The translations under genes and the position numbers were made by a program. Positions 16,127-26,100 of a stretch of DNA of 49,105 bases are shown in pieces. Location: NCBI GenBank assembly GCA_016787135.1, contig JAEUVK010000080.1, forward strand, positions 1 to 49,105, written 5' to 3'. Within the stretch, counting starts at the first letter, position 1. The number at the start of each line of letters is the position of its first letter. Origin of the DNA: Chitinophagaceae bacterium. Lineage in GTDB: Bacteria > Bacteroidota > Bacteroidia > Chitinophagales > Chitinophagaceae. The notes beneath the pieces are model-generated. The model did not search any database. It saw nothing but the letters and a program-made list of their open reading frames with translations, and had not been told where the DNA came from.

Positions 16127-16858
16127 ATGAAGACAGTCTGCTCTTTCCTTCTCTGTTTAATAACGATAATCTCTCTGGCACAAGATGAAGAAGTATGGAA
16201 ACCCGCCAGCAAGGAAAGCGAGGCCTATCACGAATACAGGATCAAACCCACTATACCGCCGTATGGGCTGGCAAAAGTGAAAGCCCTGATCGCAAGGATC
16301 GAAGCAGATGAAGAGGACAGTGAAGTATTGAAGCCTGCAGTCTATAGCTCGTTAACGTTGCGTGAGAAATTCACGTATCACATGATCCATGCAGAATCAT
16401 ATAGCCAGAACTGTGATGCCATGCCACCGATACAGGATGAGCATAAGAAGATATTTGCCTACGTACCTGATGCATTTGATGAGTATAACTGGAGTAAACG
16501 ACAGATAAACTTTTTCCTTGCCCACCGTGATTCAGTCACCGCATTCATGTCGGAAAGCATCCGCAGGACAAAAAGAGCCGGTGTCAATTTCAAACATGCA
16601 ATCATTGAAATGAACGCCAAAGAGATGATCCCGCTGCTGATACAAACGTATAACCTCACTAAAAAGGATTACGATATTCTCACTGTATTGATGCAGCTGA
16701 TGAAGGATAATCAATATGAACCCTTCCTGAAATCAGCTTCGTATAAAAAACTGTACAGCGACAATTCCGATTACCAGTCTTTTCTTCATTACAATAAAGG
16801 CAACGAAGATCTGATCATTAAGAGAGCTACAGATTTTTACAATGCATCGAAAAAATAA
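16127..16858 (+). CDS. Secreted protein of unknown function overlapping the FGE-like gene
   Basis: A 243-residue protein that I do not recognise. MKTVCSFLLCLITIISLAQ is a signal peptide. The mature part is charged and largely helical, with WKPASKESEAYHEYRIKP near the start, LREKFTYHMIHAESYSQNC in the middle, and a C-terminal helical domain rich in Lys and Tyr. The start at 16127 places the signal peptide at the N-terminus; the earlier frame start adds 27 unlikely residues. Its last 17 bases overlap the start of the FGE-like gene, so the two are probably translationally coupled. It contains a CDAMPP stretch but no CxPxR sulfatase-type motif, so it is not an obvious substrate of that enzyme. 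Confidence 0.7.
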   Translation: MKTVCSFLLCLITIISLAQDEEVWKPASKESEAYHEYRIKPTIPPYGLAKVKALIARIEADEEDSEVLKPAVYSSLTLREKFTYHMIHAESYSQNCDAMPPIQDEHKKIFAYVPDAFDEYNWSKRQINFFLAHRDSVTAFMSESIRRTKRAGVNFKHAIIEMNAKEMIPLLIQTYNLTKKDYDILTVLMQLMKDNQYEPFLKSASYKKLYSDNSDYQSFLHYNKGNEDLIIKRATDFYNASKK

Positions 16859-17666
16859 GCTGACCATTTTACTGATGGCCCTGCTGCCGGTACTATACCT
16901 GCGGGCACAGCCCGACAGCGGCTTTGTATTTGTCAAAAAAGGCAGTTATATGGTCGGCAAAAAAGGTCACCTGCTGAATCCCTTGCGGCAGGTAAGCATC
17001 CGCGATTTCTATATCGCCCGGACAGAAACCACCAATAGCCAGTTCGAAGCATTCACCAAGGCCACATCATATAAAACAGACGCAGAACGAATGCACAACG
17101 CTATGGTGTTTCAGCCAGGTTTGCAAGAGTTTGAATGGATCGAAGACTCAACAGCATACTGGCGATACCCGAACGGCATCAGCCGCGGTGGTATTGAAAA
17201 CAAAATGGCCCATCCTGTGACCTGTATCAGCTACAGCGATATTCTTGCCTATTGCCGATGGGCAGGTGTTCGTCTTCCTTCATTGGAAGAATGGGAAATA
17301 GCGAGCCGGGCCGGGTCTGATGCCGATCATTTCTTTGGGAATGATAAGAACAAAATAAACCAGTATGCTAATATCTGGCATGGCAGGAATCATTTAACAG
17401 CCGACAGCAGCGACGGGTATATGTACACATCACCGGTGGGTAGATTCAAACCCAATTCATGGGGATTGTATGATATGTATGGCAATGTATTTGAATTTTG
17501 TACCGGCAAGTTGAAAGAGAACGAAAAGAATACCATCGCCCATGCCCGCGGCGGATCCTGGTGGTGCAGTAAGAATGCATGTAGTTTTTTTAATTCGTAT
17601 GATATCGGCAGGGTAAATATTCATGCCTCATTCAGCAATCAGGGTTTCCGGGCGGTGAAATTGTAA
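16842..17666 (+). CDS. Formylglycine-generating enzyme (SUMF1/FGE)-like secreted protein
   Basis: A 274-residue exported protein with a signal peptide ending near AQP (residue 24) and the full FGE-sulfatase fold. Visible motifs are FYIARTETTNSQFEAF, PVTCISYSDILAYCRWAGVRLPS, WGLYDMYGNVFEFC, GGSWWCSKNAC and SNQGFRAVKL. Both cysteines of the copper-binding active site are present with the right spacing (C242 and C247). Many other members of this fold (EgtB-like, PvdO-like, lipoprotein-type) lack them. True FGEs convert a Cys in CxPxR of sulfatases to formylglycine, but no sulfatase gene is in the window. The substrate is therefore open. It overlaps the upstream unknown gene by 17 bases and is followed 24 bases later by an exonuclease/phosphatase-fold gene. 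Confidence 0.8.
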   Translation: MHRKNKLTILLMALLPVLYLRAQPDSGFVFVKKGSYMVGKKGHLLNPLRQVSIRDFYIARTETTNSQFEAFTKATSYKTDAERMHNAMVFQPGLQEFEWIEDSTAYWRYPNGISRGGIENKMAHPVTCISYSDILAYCRWAGVRLPSLEEWEIASRAGSDADHFFGNDKNKINQYANIWHGRNHLTADSSDGYMYTSPVGRFKPNSWGLYDMYGNVFEFCTGKLKENEKNTIAHARGGSWWCSKNACSFFNSYDIGRVNIHASFSNQGFRAVKL

Positions 17667-17690
17667 ATTTGTCCCCTCAATAATAACCAT

Positions 17691-18536
17691 ATGAAAAAGT
17701 ATGTCTCTATTGCGTTCTTTTTGCTTGCTGCCTTTATTGGCTGGTCACAGGAATTAAATATAATGACCTTTAATATCCGTCTAAACACATCGTCAGATAG
17801 TTTGAATGCATGGTCTTACCGGAAAGATAAAGTGGCATCGCAGGTTCTGTTTCACAAAGTACATTTACTGGGAGTACAGGAAGCCCTGCACGACCAGATG
17901 CTGGATCTTAAAGAAAGATTGCCTCAATTCAAACATGCAGGCGGTGGCCGTGATGACGGTAAAGAAAAAGGAGAATACTCCGCTATCTTTTATGACACAA
18001 CAAGGCTGCAACTGCTACAGACAAAAATGTTCTGGCTATCTGAAACCCCGGAAATACCCGGCAGCAAAAGCTGGGATGCTGCAATAACAAGAATGGTGAC
18101 ATGGGTAAAATTCAGCGATAAAAAGACAAAGAAGACATTCTTCGCATTCAATACCCATTTCGATCATATGGGAAAAATAGCCAGGAGAGAAAGTGCAAAG
18201 ATGGTTTTGAATAAAGTAAAAGAAATTGCCGGCAATACGCCTGCAGTTATTACCGGCGATTTTAATGCGGAGCCGGGAGATGAGCCGATCATGGTGATCA
18301 TGGACAACAGTAACCCGCTTCATCTGACCGATTCAAAAACTATTTCACAAGCACCGCATTACGGCCCAACCGGAACGTTCAACGCTTTCAAATCAAAAGA
18401 AAGGAATGATCAGCCGATAGACTACATCTTCCTGAAAGGAAAATGGAAAGTATTAACCCATGCTACGATCTCGCAGACATGGGAAGGACGTTTCGCTTCC
18501 GACCACTTTGCTGTGCTGGCAAGTCTCCGGTTATAA
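17691..18536 (+). CDS. Secreted endonuclease/exonuclease/phosphatase-family protein
   Basis: A 281-residue protein with a signal peptide (MKKYVSIAFFLLAAFIGWSQ). The metal-dependent phosphodiesterase fold shows its motifs in order: IMTFNIRLNT, GVQEALHDQM (catalytic Glu), NTHFDHMG, TGDFNAEPGDEP (Asp/Asn), QPIDYIFLKG and the final SDHFAVLASL (catalytic His). Close relatives act on nucleic acids, phospholipids or sugar phosphates, so the substrate is not fixed. It follows the FGE-like gene by 24 bases and may be part of the same transcript. Confidence 0.88.
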   Translation: MKKYVSIAFFLLAAFIGWSQELNIMTFNIRLNTSSDSLNAWSYRKDKVASQVLFHKVHLLGVQEALHDQMLDLKERLPQFKHAGGGRDDGKEKGEYSAIFYDTTRLQLLQTKMFWLSETPEIPGSKSWDAAITRMVTWVKFSDKKTKKTFFAFNTHFDHMGKIARRESAKMVLNKVKEIAGNTPAVITGDFNAEPGDEPIMVIMDNSNPLHLTDSKTISQAPHYGPTGTFNAFKSKERNDQPIDYIFLKGKWKVLTHATISQTWEGRFASDHFAVLASLRL

Positions 18537-18615
18537 TGAGATCAGCGTATCCAATAATAAATTTTTACAAGCGGTAAGCATACGAATGGTTTCGTTCGTA
18601 ATTTGATCGCCCAAA

Positions 18616-21600
18616 ATGGTTCGCATGAAAAAATTCCTCAGCACTGCCGGATTCATCTTTCTATTCAAGATCATATTTGCACAAGATCCTTCGGCTTATT
18701 TTCTTTCCAATCCTTGCCTTACTCCTGATGGGCAAACCGTGATCTTTAGTTATGAAGGCGATCTATGGAAAACGGATGTGAAAGATGGGCATGCAACCAG
18801 GCTGACCGGGATGCAGGGTTATGAAACAAATGCAAGGGTATCACCCGATGGTAAATGGATCGCTTTTACAGGAAGGCAATATGGGAATGCTGATCTTTTT
18901 CTCATGCCCGTAAACGGGGGTGAAATAAAACAACTCACCTGGCATAGCGGCAGCGATGAGGTCAGTAGTTGGAGCTGGGACTCAAAATATATTTACTTCA
19001 ACAGTAACCGAATGGGGCAGATCGCCGGGTATAAAGTAGCGGCTGAAGGCGGCACCCCTACCAGGATCTTTGGTACCTATTTTTTTCAATACGATCACAA
19101 CCTGGCCGAACACCCATCTACCGGCGAAATATTTTTCAGCGATACCTGGGAAAGTAATAACCAGGCACAGCGTAAGCGGTACAAGGGACCCTTCAATCCT
19201 GATATCCAATCCTGGAACCTGCAAACAACGCAGTACAAAAAATATACTGACTGGGAAGGGAAGGATTTTGGGATCACGATTGACAGGAATGGCAATATCT
19301 ATTTTATCTCTGACGAAGCAAATGGCGAATATAACCTTTACACTTTCGACAACGGAAAAAAGAAAGCACTGACGAAATTCTCTGTTTCCATAAAAAACCC
19401 TTACGTAAATGCGAATGGCGGCAAAGTTGTTTTTGAAAAGGATTACCAGCTATGGATATATGATGTAAAAACAGGAAGGGAAAGCAAAATTGCTATTACA
19501 GTTATCCGTAATAACATTTTACCCAAGGAAAAGGATTTTGATGTAAAAGGGAATATCACAGCCTTTGACGTATCTCCTGATGGCAAGAAGTTGGCGTTCA
19601 TTTCAAGAGGAGAATTATTTGTCAGCGACATTGAAGGTAAATTCATCCGTCAGGTGAACCGTGGTTCCAGTGAGAGGGTAAAAGAGGTAAAATGGATGAG
19701 CGATAGCAAACGATTACTGTTCAACCAGACATTGGAAGGTTATACCAACTGGTATGTCATCAGCGCTGATAGTACCGGGCAGGCCAAACGCATTACCAAT
19801 GACAAAAAAAACAATCGCTCACTCGTTTTCAATAAGAGCCGGAGCAAAGCCGTTTATCTGAGCGGCCGCGATGAAGTAAGGCTGCTCGATACCAAAACAT
19901 TTGAAAATAAAACAATAGTCCGGGACGAGATATGGGGATTCCAGAACACCGATCCCGGCTTTTCTCCGAATGATGAATATGTGCTGTTCACAGCTTACAG
20001 GAATTTTGAGCAGGACATTTTTGTGTATAACATCAAAGAAAACAAAACAACCAATCTTACCAACACTGGCATCACTGAAACAGGGCCCTTGTGGTCTTCT
20101 GACGGTAAATACCTTTTCTTCACATCTCAACGTCTGAAAGCTGCCTATCCTTTTGGCATGCCCAGCGCCAGAGTATACCGCCTGTCACTGGAGAAACTGG
20201 ATGAACCCTATCGTATGGATAAACTGACTGAATTGTTCAAAGAAGAAAAAAAGGACACTGCGAAAAAAAACACTACCCCCAGCAACGAAACGAAACAGGT
20301 AACTATTGATACGGATCTTATCATGGAGCGACCGGAACAGATCAGCCCTTCACTGGGGACACAGTTCCTGCAATATGTCTATACCAAAGGAGACAAGACC
20401 AGTGTACTTTACACCAGTAACCATGGTGAAGGCCGTAATGCTTTATGGAAAACAATAATCGAACCGTTTGAGGCAAACAAAACAGAAAAAATCGTCGGCA
20501 CAGACGGTAGTTTCGGGTATGACATTATTGAAGTAAGCGACAAGTTATACGTACTGTTCAACAGTTCGATCAACAAACTAAATCTGGAAGCCAACAAGGT
20601 GGATCCTATCAGCATCAGTTATACATTCCGCCGCAATTTATCCGATGAGTTCAGCCAGATGTTCGAAGAAGCATGGGCCCAAATGGAAGAGAATTATTAT
20701 GATGAGAACTTTCATGGGAATAACTGGACAAGAACAAAACAATACTACCAGCAGTTCATCCCTTACCTCAATACCCGTGCAGACCTGCGGGTATTGCTGA
20801 ATGATATGCTGGGTGAACTGAATTCATCACACCAGGGTTTTGGCACTTTTGGTGATGACGAAAATATAGCTCTGACGAACCGCACTATGGAAACGGGGAT
20901 AGTATTTGAAAATACCAATCCGTATCAAGTTAAGTATGTGATCAGGCGCTCTGCCGCTGACAGAAAAGGAATTGACATACACCCAGGTGACGTGTTAATA
21001 AGAGTGAATGATGAGCCAACCGATGTAAAAATTAACAGGAATTATTATTTTACGCTGCCTTCCCTTGACAGGGAAATGAAGCTGACTTTTACACGGGATG
21101 GTCACACGTACGAGGTGAAGATTCATCCCCAGGCCACTTTGTCCAATACCTTGTATGACGAGTGGATAGACAATAACCAGAAAAGGGTGGACGAGAAAAG
21201 TAAAGGCCGTATCGCCTATGGTTATATGAAAAATATGGGGCAAGGAGAGCTCGATCAATTCATCATCGACATGACTCAGGAACTGAATAAAAAAGAGGCG
21301 CTGATATTTGACCTGCGTTACAATACGGGTGGCAATGTGCATGATGAAGTATTGAAGTTTCTGAGCCAGCGTTCTTACCTGCAATGGAAATACCGGGAAG
21401 GAAAATTGGCTCCTCAATCCAATTTTTCACCCAGTGACAAACCGATCGTACTACTCACGAACGAACAATCACTCAGTGATGCGGAAATGACATCACAGGG
21501 TTTCAAACAATTAAAACTGGGAAAGATCATTGGTAATGAAACCTACCACTGGATCATTTTCACCAGTGGTGTTGGCCTGGTGGATGGCTCGTCAGTACGT

Positions 21601-21759
21601 ATGCCTGCCTGGGGTTGTTACAGCCTGGATGGGAAAGATCTGGAGATGACTGGTGTGCAACCTGATATCCGGGTGATCAATACCTTTGAAGATAAACTCA
21701 AAGGCCGTGACCCGCAGGTGGACAAGGCTATAGATGAGATAATGAAGATGCTGAAATGA
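18616..21759 (+). CDS. Tricorn-like S41 peptidase with N-terminal beta-propeller
   Basis: A 1047-residue exported protease. A signal peptide (to about residue 23) leads into tricorn-like WD40/PD40 blades (SPDGKWIAFTG, SPDGKKLAFISRG, SSDGKYLFFTSQ) up to about residue 520, then a second propeller-like and linker part, a helical S41 N-domain near 680, a PDZ domain (GIDIHPGDVLIRVN) around 780-870 and the S41 catalytic core. By comparison with archaeal tricorn, the catalytic residues are S738-H739 (SSHQGFG), nucleophile S954 in SLSDAE and the glutamate in DLEMTGVQPD. Such proteins trim peptides in the periplasm. It starts 79 bases after the previous gene; an alternative ATG is three codons downstream. 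Confidence 0.9.
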   Translation: MVRMKKFLSTAGFIFLFKIIFAQDPSAYFLSNPCLTPDGQTVIFSYEGDLWKTDVKDGHATRLTGMQGYETNARVSPDGKWIAFTGRQYGNADLFLMPVNGGEIKQLTWHSGSDEVSSWSWDSKYIYFNSNRMGQIAGYKVAAEGGTPTRIFGTYFFQYDHNLAEHPSTGEIFFSDTWESNNQAQRKRYKGPFNPDIQSWNLQTTQYKKYTDWEGKDFGITIDRNGNIYFISDEANGEYNLYTFDNGKKKALTKFSVSIKNPYVNANGGKVVFEKDYQLWIYDVKTGRESKIAITVIRNNILPKEKDFDVKGNITAFDVSPDGKKLAFISRGELFVSDIEGKFIRQVNRGSSERVKEVKWMSDSKRLLFNQTLEGYTNWYVISADSTGQAKRITNDKKNNRSLVFNKSRSKAVYLSGRDEVRLLDTKTFENKTIVRDEIWGFQNTDPGFSPNDEYVLFTAYRNFEQDIFVYNIKENKTTNLTNTGITETGPLWSSDGKYLFFTSQRLKAAYPFGMPSARVYRLSLEKLDEPYRMDKLTELFKEEKKDTAKKNTTPSNETKQVTIDTDLIMERPEQISPSLGTQFLQYVYTKGDKTSVLYTSNHGEGRNALWKTIIEPFEANKTEKIVGTDGSFGYDIIEVSDKLYVLFNSSINKLNLEANKVDPISISYTFRRNLSDEFSQMFEEAWAQMEENYYDENFHGNNWTRTKQYYQQFIPYLNTRADLRVLLNDMLGELNSSHQGFGTFGDDENIALTNRTMETGIVFENTNPYQVKYVIRRSAADRKGIDIHPGDVLIRVNDEPTDVKINRNYYFTLPSLDREMKLTFTRDGHTYEVKIHPQATLSNTLYDEWIDNNQKRVDEKSKGRIAYGYMKNMGQGELDQFIIDMTQELNKKEALIFDLRYNTGGNVHDEVLKFLSQRSYLQWKYREGKLAPQSNFSPSDKPIVLLTNEQSLSDAEMTSQGFKQLKLGKIIGNETYHWIIFTSGVGLVDGSSVRMPAWGCYSLDGKDLEMTGVQPDIRVINTFEDKLKGRDPQVDKAIDEIMKMLK

Positions 21760-21783
21760 TAATGGAAATACGAGGTATGAACC

Positions 21784-21818
21784 TGACGTCTGACCTCTTA
21801 CTTCTTACCTCCTGCTTC
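21784..21818. repeat. Five tandem degenerate heptamers
   Basis: Contiguous plus-strand units TGACGTC, TGACCTC, TTACTTC, TTACCTC and CTGCTTC, with weaker continuation on either side. The array fills the gap between the tricorn-like gene and the convergent envelope-protein gene and touches the latter's stop codon. Confidence 0.8.
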
Positions 21819-22842
21819 ATTCCTTTTTTAAAAATCTTATCATGGCACTACTGCCTTCCGTGCTTTCCAGCCGTGCTTCATATCGCTTATCTCCCACCAG
21901 CGCTACCATATAGGAAGTATTAGGCGGAATAGAACCCAGGTTTTCTGCCACCATGATCAGTTCATTGGTTGCATTGAGTTCTCTGACCGGGAGCTTAATG
22001 GTATAAGCACTTCCTAAAAGACGTATATGCTGAAAGATGAGTTTATCGTTCAGGAAAAGTGAAATAGAATCGCCGTCAATTTCTGCATTATCATAAAATC
22101 GCAGTTCGACAGAATCTCCCGTGACAGGAATTTCTGTGATCAGCACCTTTTTACGTGCCACGAATTTCTCCTCGATGGTTTGCGGTTTTACAGGTACAGC
22201 ATCTCTTACAACCGGGCCGGGTTCCTCTTTTGGAATTTCCTTTTTAGGGGCAGGACTTTCAACGATCACCGGTTTTTGTTCCTGTAGCTGTTCTGTTTCT
22301 GTTTGTGGCTGAAAAGGAACAGTACGCAAAGAAGAGATACTGTCTATAATGTAAGGGTCATTAGCACCAACAAGATAATTGTCTATGACAAAATCCCATT
22401 CATCTTCAAAGCTTCCGTCGTCTGTTTTATCCAGGCGTACATCCCCTTTCAACTCATCTTCATATACTTTCCCGGATTTGCCATCCAGCATCATTTTACT
22501 TCCACCCGGGCAGTTGAAATCTGCCCTTGATAATAAAGGCACCTTCCCGGGTGTTGAGAGACTGTATTTACCTGACTTCTCTTCCAGCAACTGATCATCC
22601 CACCATACTGCTTCGTTGGTATTGGCATCAAAATACCCCTTTATGCTATAGCGCCGGTAGTTTGCAGGTGATTCATAATAATAGGAAGTACCTGTAAGAC
22701 TGTCTCCGTTCTGTATGATCTTGATTTCGGCTTTTTGTCGGTTGATCTTTCCTTTCCAAACCCCTGTTATCATCTGGCTGAAAGATACTGCAGGTGATAA
22801 CAGAACAATGATGATGAAACAGGGAATGATTCTTGTTTTCAA
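21817..22842 (-). CDS. Exported protein of unknown function with a Pro/Glu-rich linker
   Basis: A 341-residue protein. The signal peptide (residues 1-22, KTRIIPCFIIIVLLS) is followed by a beta-rich domain to about residue 180 (MITGVWKGKINRQKAEIKII), a Pro/Glu/Lys-rich linker (182-235), and a C-terminal beta-sandwich-like domain (VELRFYDNAEIDGDSISLFL, then ENLGSIPPNTSYMVAL). I have an impression that this C-terminal domain recurs in Bacteroidota envelope proteins, but I cannot name it. The start is TTG: an in-frame TAA lies five codons upstream and there is no ATG before residue 24. Convergent with the tricorn-like gene. Confidence 0.65.
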   Translation of the reverse strand: MKTRIIPCFIIIVLLSPAVSFSQMITGVWKGKINRQKAEIKIIQNGDSLTGTSYYYESPANYRRYSIKGYFDANTNEAVWWDDQLLEEKSGKYSLSTPGKVPLLSRADFNCPGGSKMMLDGKSGKVYEDELKGDVRLDKTDDGSFEDEWDFVIDNYLVGANDPYIIDSISSLRTVPFQPQTETEQLQEQKPVIVESPAPKKEIPKEEPGPVVRDAVPVKPQTIEEKFVARKKVLITEIPVTGDSVELRFYDNAEIDGDSISLFLNDKLIFQHIRLLGSAYTIKLPVRELNATNELIMVAENLGSIPPNTSYMVALVGDKRYEARLESTEGSSAMIRFLKKE

Positions 22843-22956
22843 ATGGTTGATTTTTAATAGCTAAACCGGGAAAATCCGCATTTAAAACGAAAAGAAGGGA
22901 ATGATAGTATTTGCCTTTTAAACAATATAAGATAGAAGTAATTTCTAATACAAATC

Positions 22957-23049
22957 ATGCCTTACAAGAAGCACAACAAGGCTCTGATGCTGAAAATGAT
23001 ACAGCAAAAGAAAAATGAAGCCGAAAAATTGCTGCAAGCAAAAAATTAG
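22957..23049 (+). CDS. Possible 30-residue basic small protein
   Basis: An ATG-TAG frame of 30 residues starting MPYKKHNKALMLK and ending EKLLQAKN; about one third of the residues are Lys. The composition and a predicted single amphipathic helix are more protein-like than chance non-coding sequence. It lies alone in the 277-base gap upstream of the giant secreted protein and reads in the same direction. I do not recognise it; chance is possible. Confidence 0.35.
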   Translation: MPYKKHNKALMLKMIQQKKNEAEKLLQAKN

Positions 23050-23119
23050 ATACCTTTCAACACTAAAGTCCGGGACGGGACTACCAAAACATTTACTACT
23101 TTAATTAACAACTCTGCTT

Positions 23120-26100
23120 ATGAGAAAGATCTACGCAGCACTTCTTTCCTTATCTATTCTATTTATCTGGAACACAAAAACCACCGCACAGGTCAGTACC
23201 TATGTCTTTACACAGTCTAACGGTACTTATACAGAAATAACTGGTGGCTCGGTGCTTGGAACGACAACATCTGATGACCAGTATTTTGTTGACCCGGCTG
23301 TTCCTGCCGGCGGTACAACAACTACGGGTGTCGGGTTTCCTATCGGTTTCAATTTTACCTACAACGGGATAGTATTTGACCGGTTTGCTGTAAACAATAA
23401 TGGCTGGATAAGCCTTGGCCAATCCACCTTAACTCCAAGTGTCAGCCTGGCAACCACCAGTGCTTATACTCCGCTTTCTTCTACAGCCACCAATACCCCG
23501 GCTTTACTCAGAAGCAGGATCGCCGGAATAGGCAGAGACATACAGGCGCAGGCCGGAGCAGAACTGAGATTTGAAACAATCGGTACTGCCCCTAATCGGA
23601 AACTAGTTGTACAATACAAAAACTATAAACGATTCGGTACTGCGGGCACCGGCGATAATTTAAACTTTCAGATCGTTCTGAACGAAACGACTGACTGGGT
23701 ACAGGTAATATATGGAACGATCGTTTTAAATACTACAACTACAACATCAAGTATCAATCACGTTGGGTTAGGCGGAAGTGTTTCAACAGATTTTAATAAC
23801 CGTCAAACCACTGCACCCCATAACTGGAATGCAACGATCGCAGGCACCACCAATGCGCAGGGTACGCAAAATGCGACATCGACCATTGCTGTGACCCCAC
23901 CTGTATCGGGGCTCACTTTTAACTGGTTTGTCCCTCCTCCCTGCGTAGCTCCTCCTGGTGGTGGTACTGTTACAGGCCCTTCCGGCACTATTTGCCCCGG
24001 CACCAGCTTTAATTTAAATGTTACTGGTGCAAGTTTTGGCACAGGCCTGACCTATCAATGGGAATCTTCACCAGATAATGCTACCTGGACAAACGTGACT
24101 GGCGCCACGGGTGTTTCGTTAACTACCAGTGTTACTACCAATACATATTTCCGCAGAAAAATAACCTGTAGCGGTACCGATGGTTGGTCATCCAGTTTCC
24201 AGGTGACCGTTACACCGCCTATTGCAACTCCGTTCACTGAAACTTTTGCTACATACGCCACCACATTCCCTCCGGGATGCTGGACCATCAACAATGCAAC
24301 TTATATGGGTGGCTTTGCACCAAGCGCTTATGGTATTGGTTCAGGCTCCGCCCGGTTCCAGTTCTTCCTGGCTTCAGGCGGTACCCAGCTTGATCTTTCT
24401 ACACCTGTTTTCACAGCGGTTCCGGCTAACTATCGTGTAACATTTGACCACGCTTACGCCACCTATGCCGGCGAGAACGATCAGCTCCAGATACTTTATT
24501 CTACAGACGGAGGCGCCACTTATACAGCGCTAACAACATTCAACGGTGGATCTGCAGGGCCATTAAATACGGCGGGTACCACTACCACCCAACTGACTGC
24601 ACCAACAGCAGCACAATGGGCAAGTAAAGCGGTGAATATCCCTGCCGGTACCAACAAACTTATATTCAGAGGTCTTTCGGCTTTTGGAAATAATCTTTTC
24701 CTGGATAACATTACTGTTGAACCAATCCCACCATGTTTACCACCATCGGGATTGACTATTTCAGCTTTGACCACCACTACAGCTACCGCAAGCTGGACAG
24801 CCTCAGCATCCAATCCTTCCAGTGGCTACCAATGGGAGGTAAGAACCTCCGGTGCTGCAGGCAGCGGTGCCACCGGATTAACTACGAGCGGCACTACGGC
24901 AGCAGGTGTTACTACTACACCTGTAACCGGCCTTACTGCCAATACTGACTATAGCTTATATGTTCGTGCAAATTGTGGTCTGGGTGTATTCAGTTCCTGG
25001 ACACTTGCCTATAATTTCCACACACCTTGTGATGCCATAGTTGCTTTCCCTTATACGGAGACGTTTGAAGCAGCCAGCATTACCCGTCCTTGCTGGACGA
25101 CTGCCCAGGTAAGCGGCACTGTTAACTGGACATACGGAGCAGGTGCCGGCAATGGCGGTAACGTTACATCTGCACATGGCGGTACTGTTAATGCAAGGCA
25201 TTTTGGCTTTGGAACAGGAAGCGTAGCCCGTCTTGTATCTCCTGCATTTAACTTCTCTGCAATGCCTGCGCAGGGTGCGCAGGTCACTTTCTGGTATGCC
25301 AACCAAAACTGGTTAGGCGACCAGAACGAGTTAAGAGTATATTACAAAACATCGGCAGCAGGTGCGTGGACGCTGGTGCCGGGTGCAGTGTATGCAACCA
25401 ACGTAGGAGTATGGACAGAAGTAGAACTGATGCTGCCTTCCTCTACAGGCCCAACAGATTATTATATCGCTTTTGAAGGAACAGAGTTATTCGGTTGGGG
25501 TGTAGCTGTTGATGATGTAACCATCGCCGCAGCGCCTTCATGTCCCAAGCCTACTAATGTAAAGGCTCAGGCCATTTCACCAACATCAGTAGCTGTATCA
25601 TTTACTTCCCCGGGAGCTGCATTTGTAGTGGAATACGGAGCACCTGGCTTTGTTCCGGGTACAACAAATGTTGCAGGCGGAGGTACAGTTGTACTGGGCG
25701 CAGCATCGCCGATCATTGTGACAGGTTTGACAGCAAGCACTGCGTATGACTTCTACGTAAGGCGTATCTGCGTTCCGGGTGTTGATTACAGTGCCAATGT
25801 AAAAGCAACAGCTACTACACTTTGTCCTGCTACTAACATACCATATACACAAACTTTCGAATCAGCAGTTGTACCAGGTATGCCTACCTGTACAAGTTCT
25901 GAAGATGTGAATGGCAGTTCCGGTTCATTCTGGAATGGAGACGGCGCCGGATCATGGGAAACTTATACAGATGCCAACCCGCTGACGTATGTTTCGCCAA
26001 GCAAGAGCTTGTTATACTTCTATGACTTCAATGATCTGGCCCGCCCGGCTGACGATTGGTTCTATACACAGGGCCTGAACCTGACAGGCGGCACTACTTA

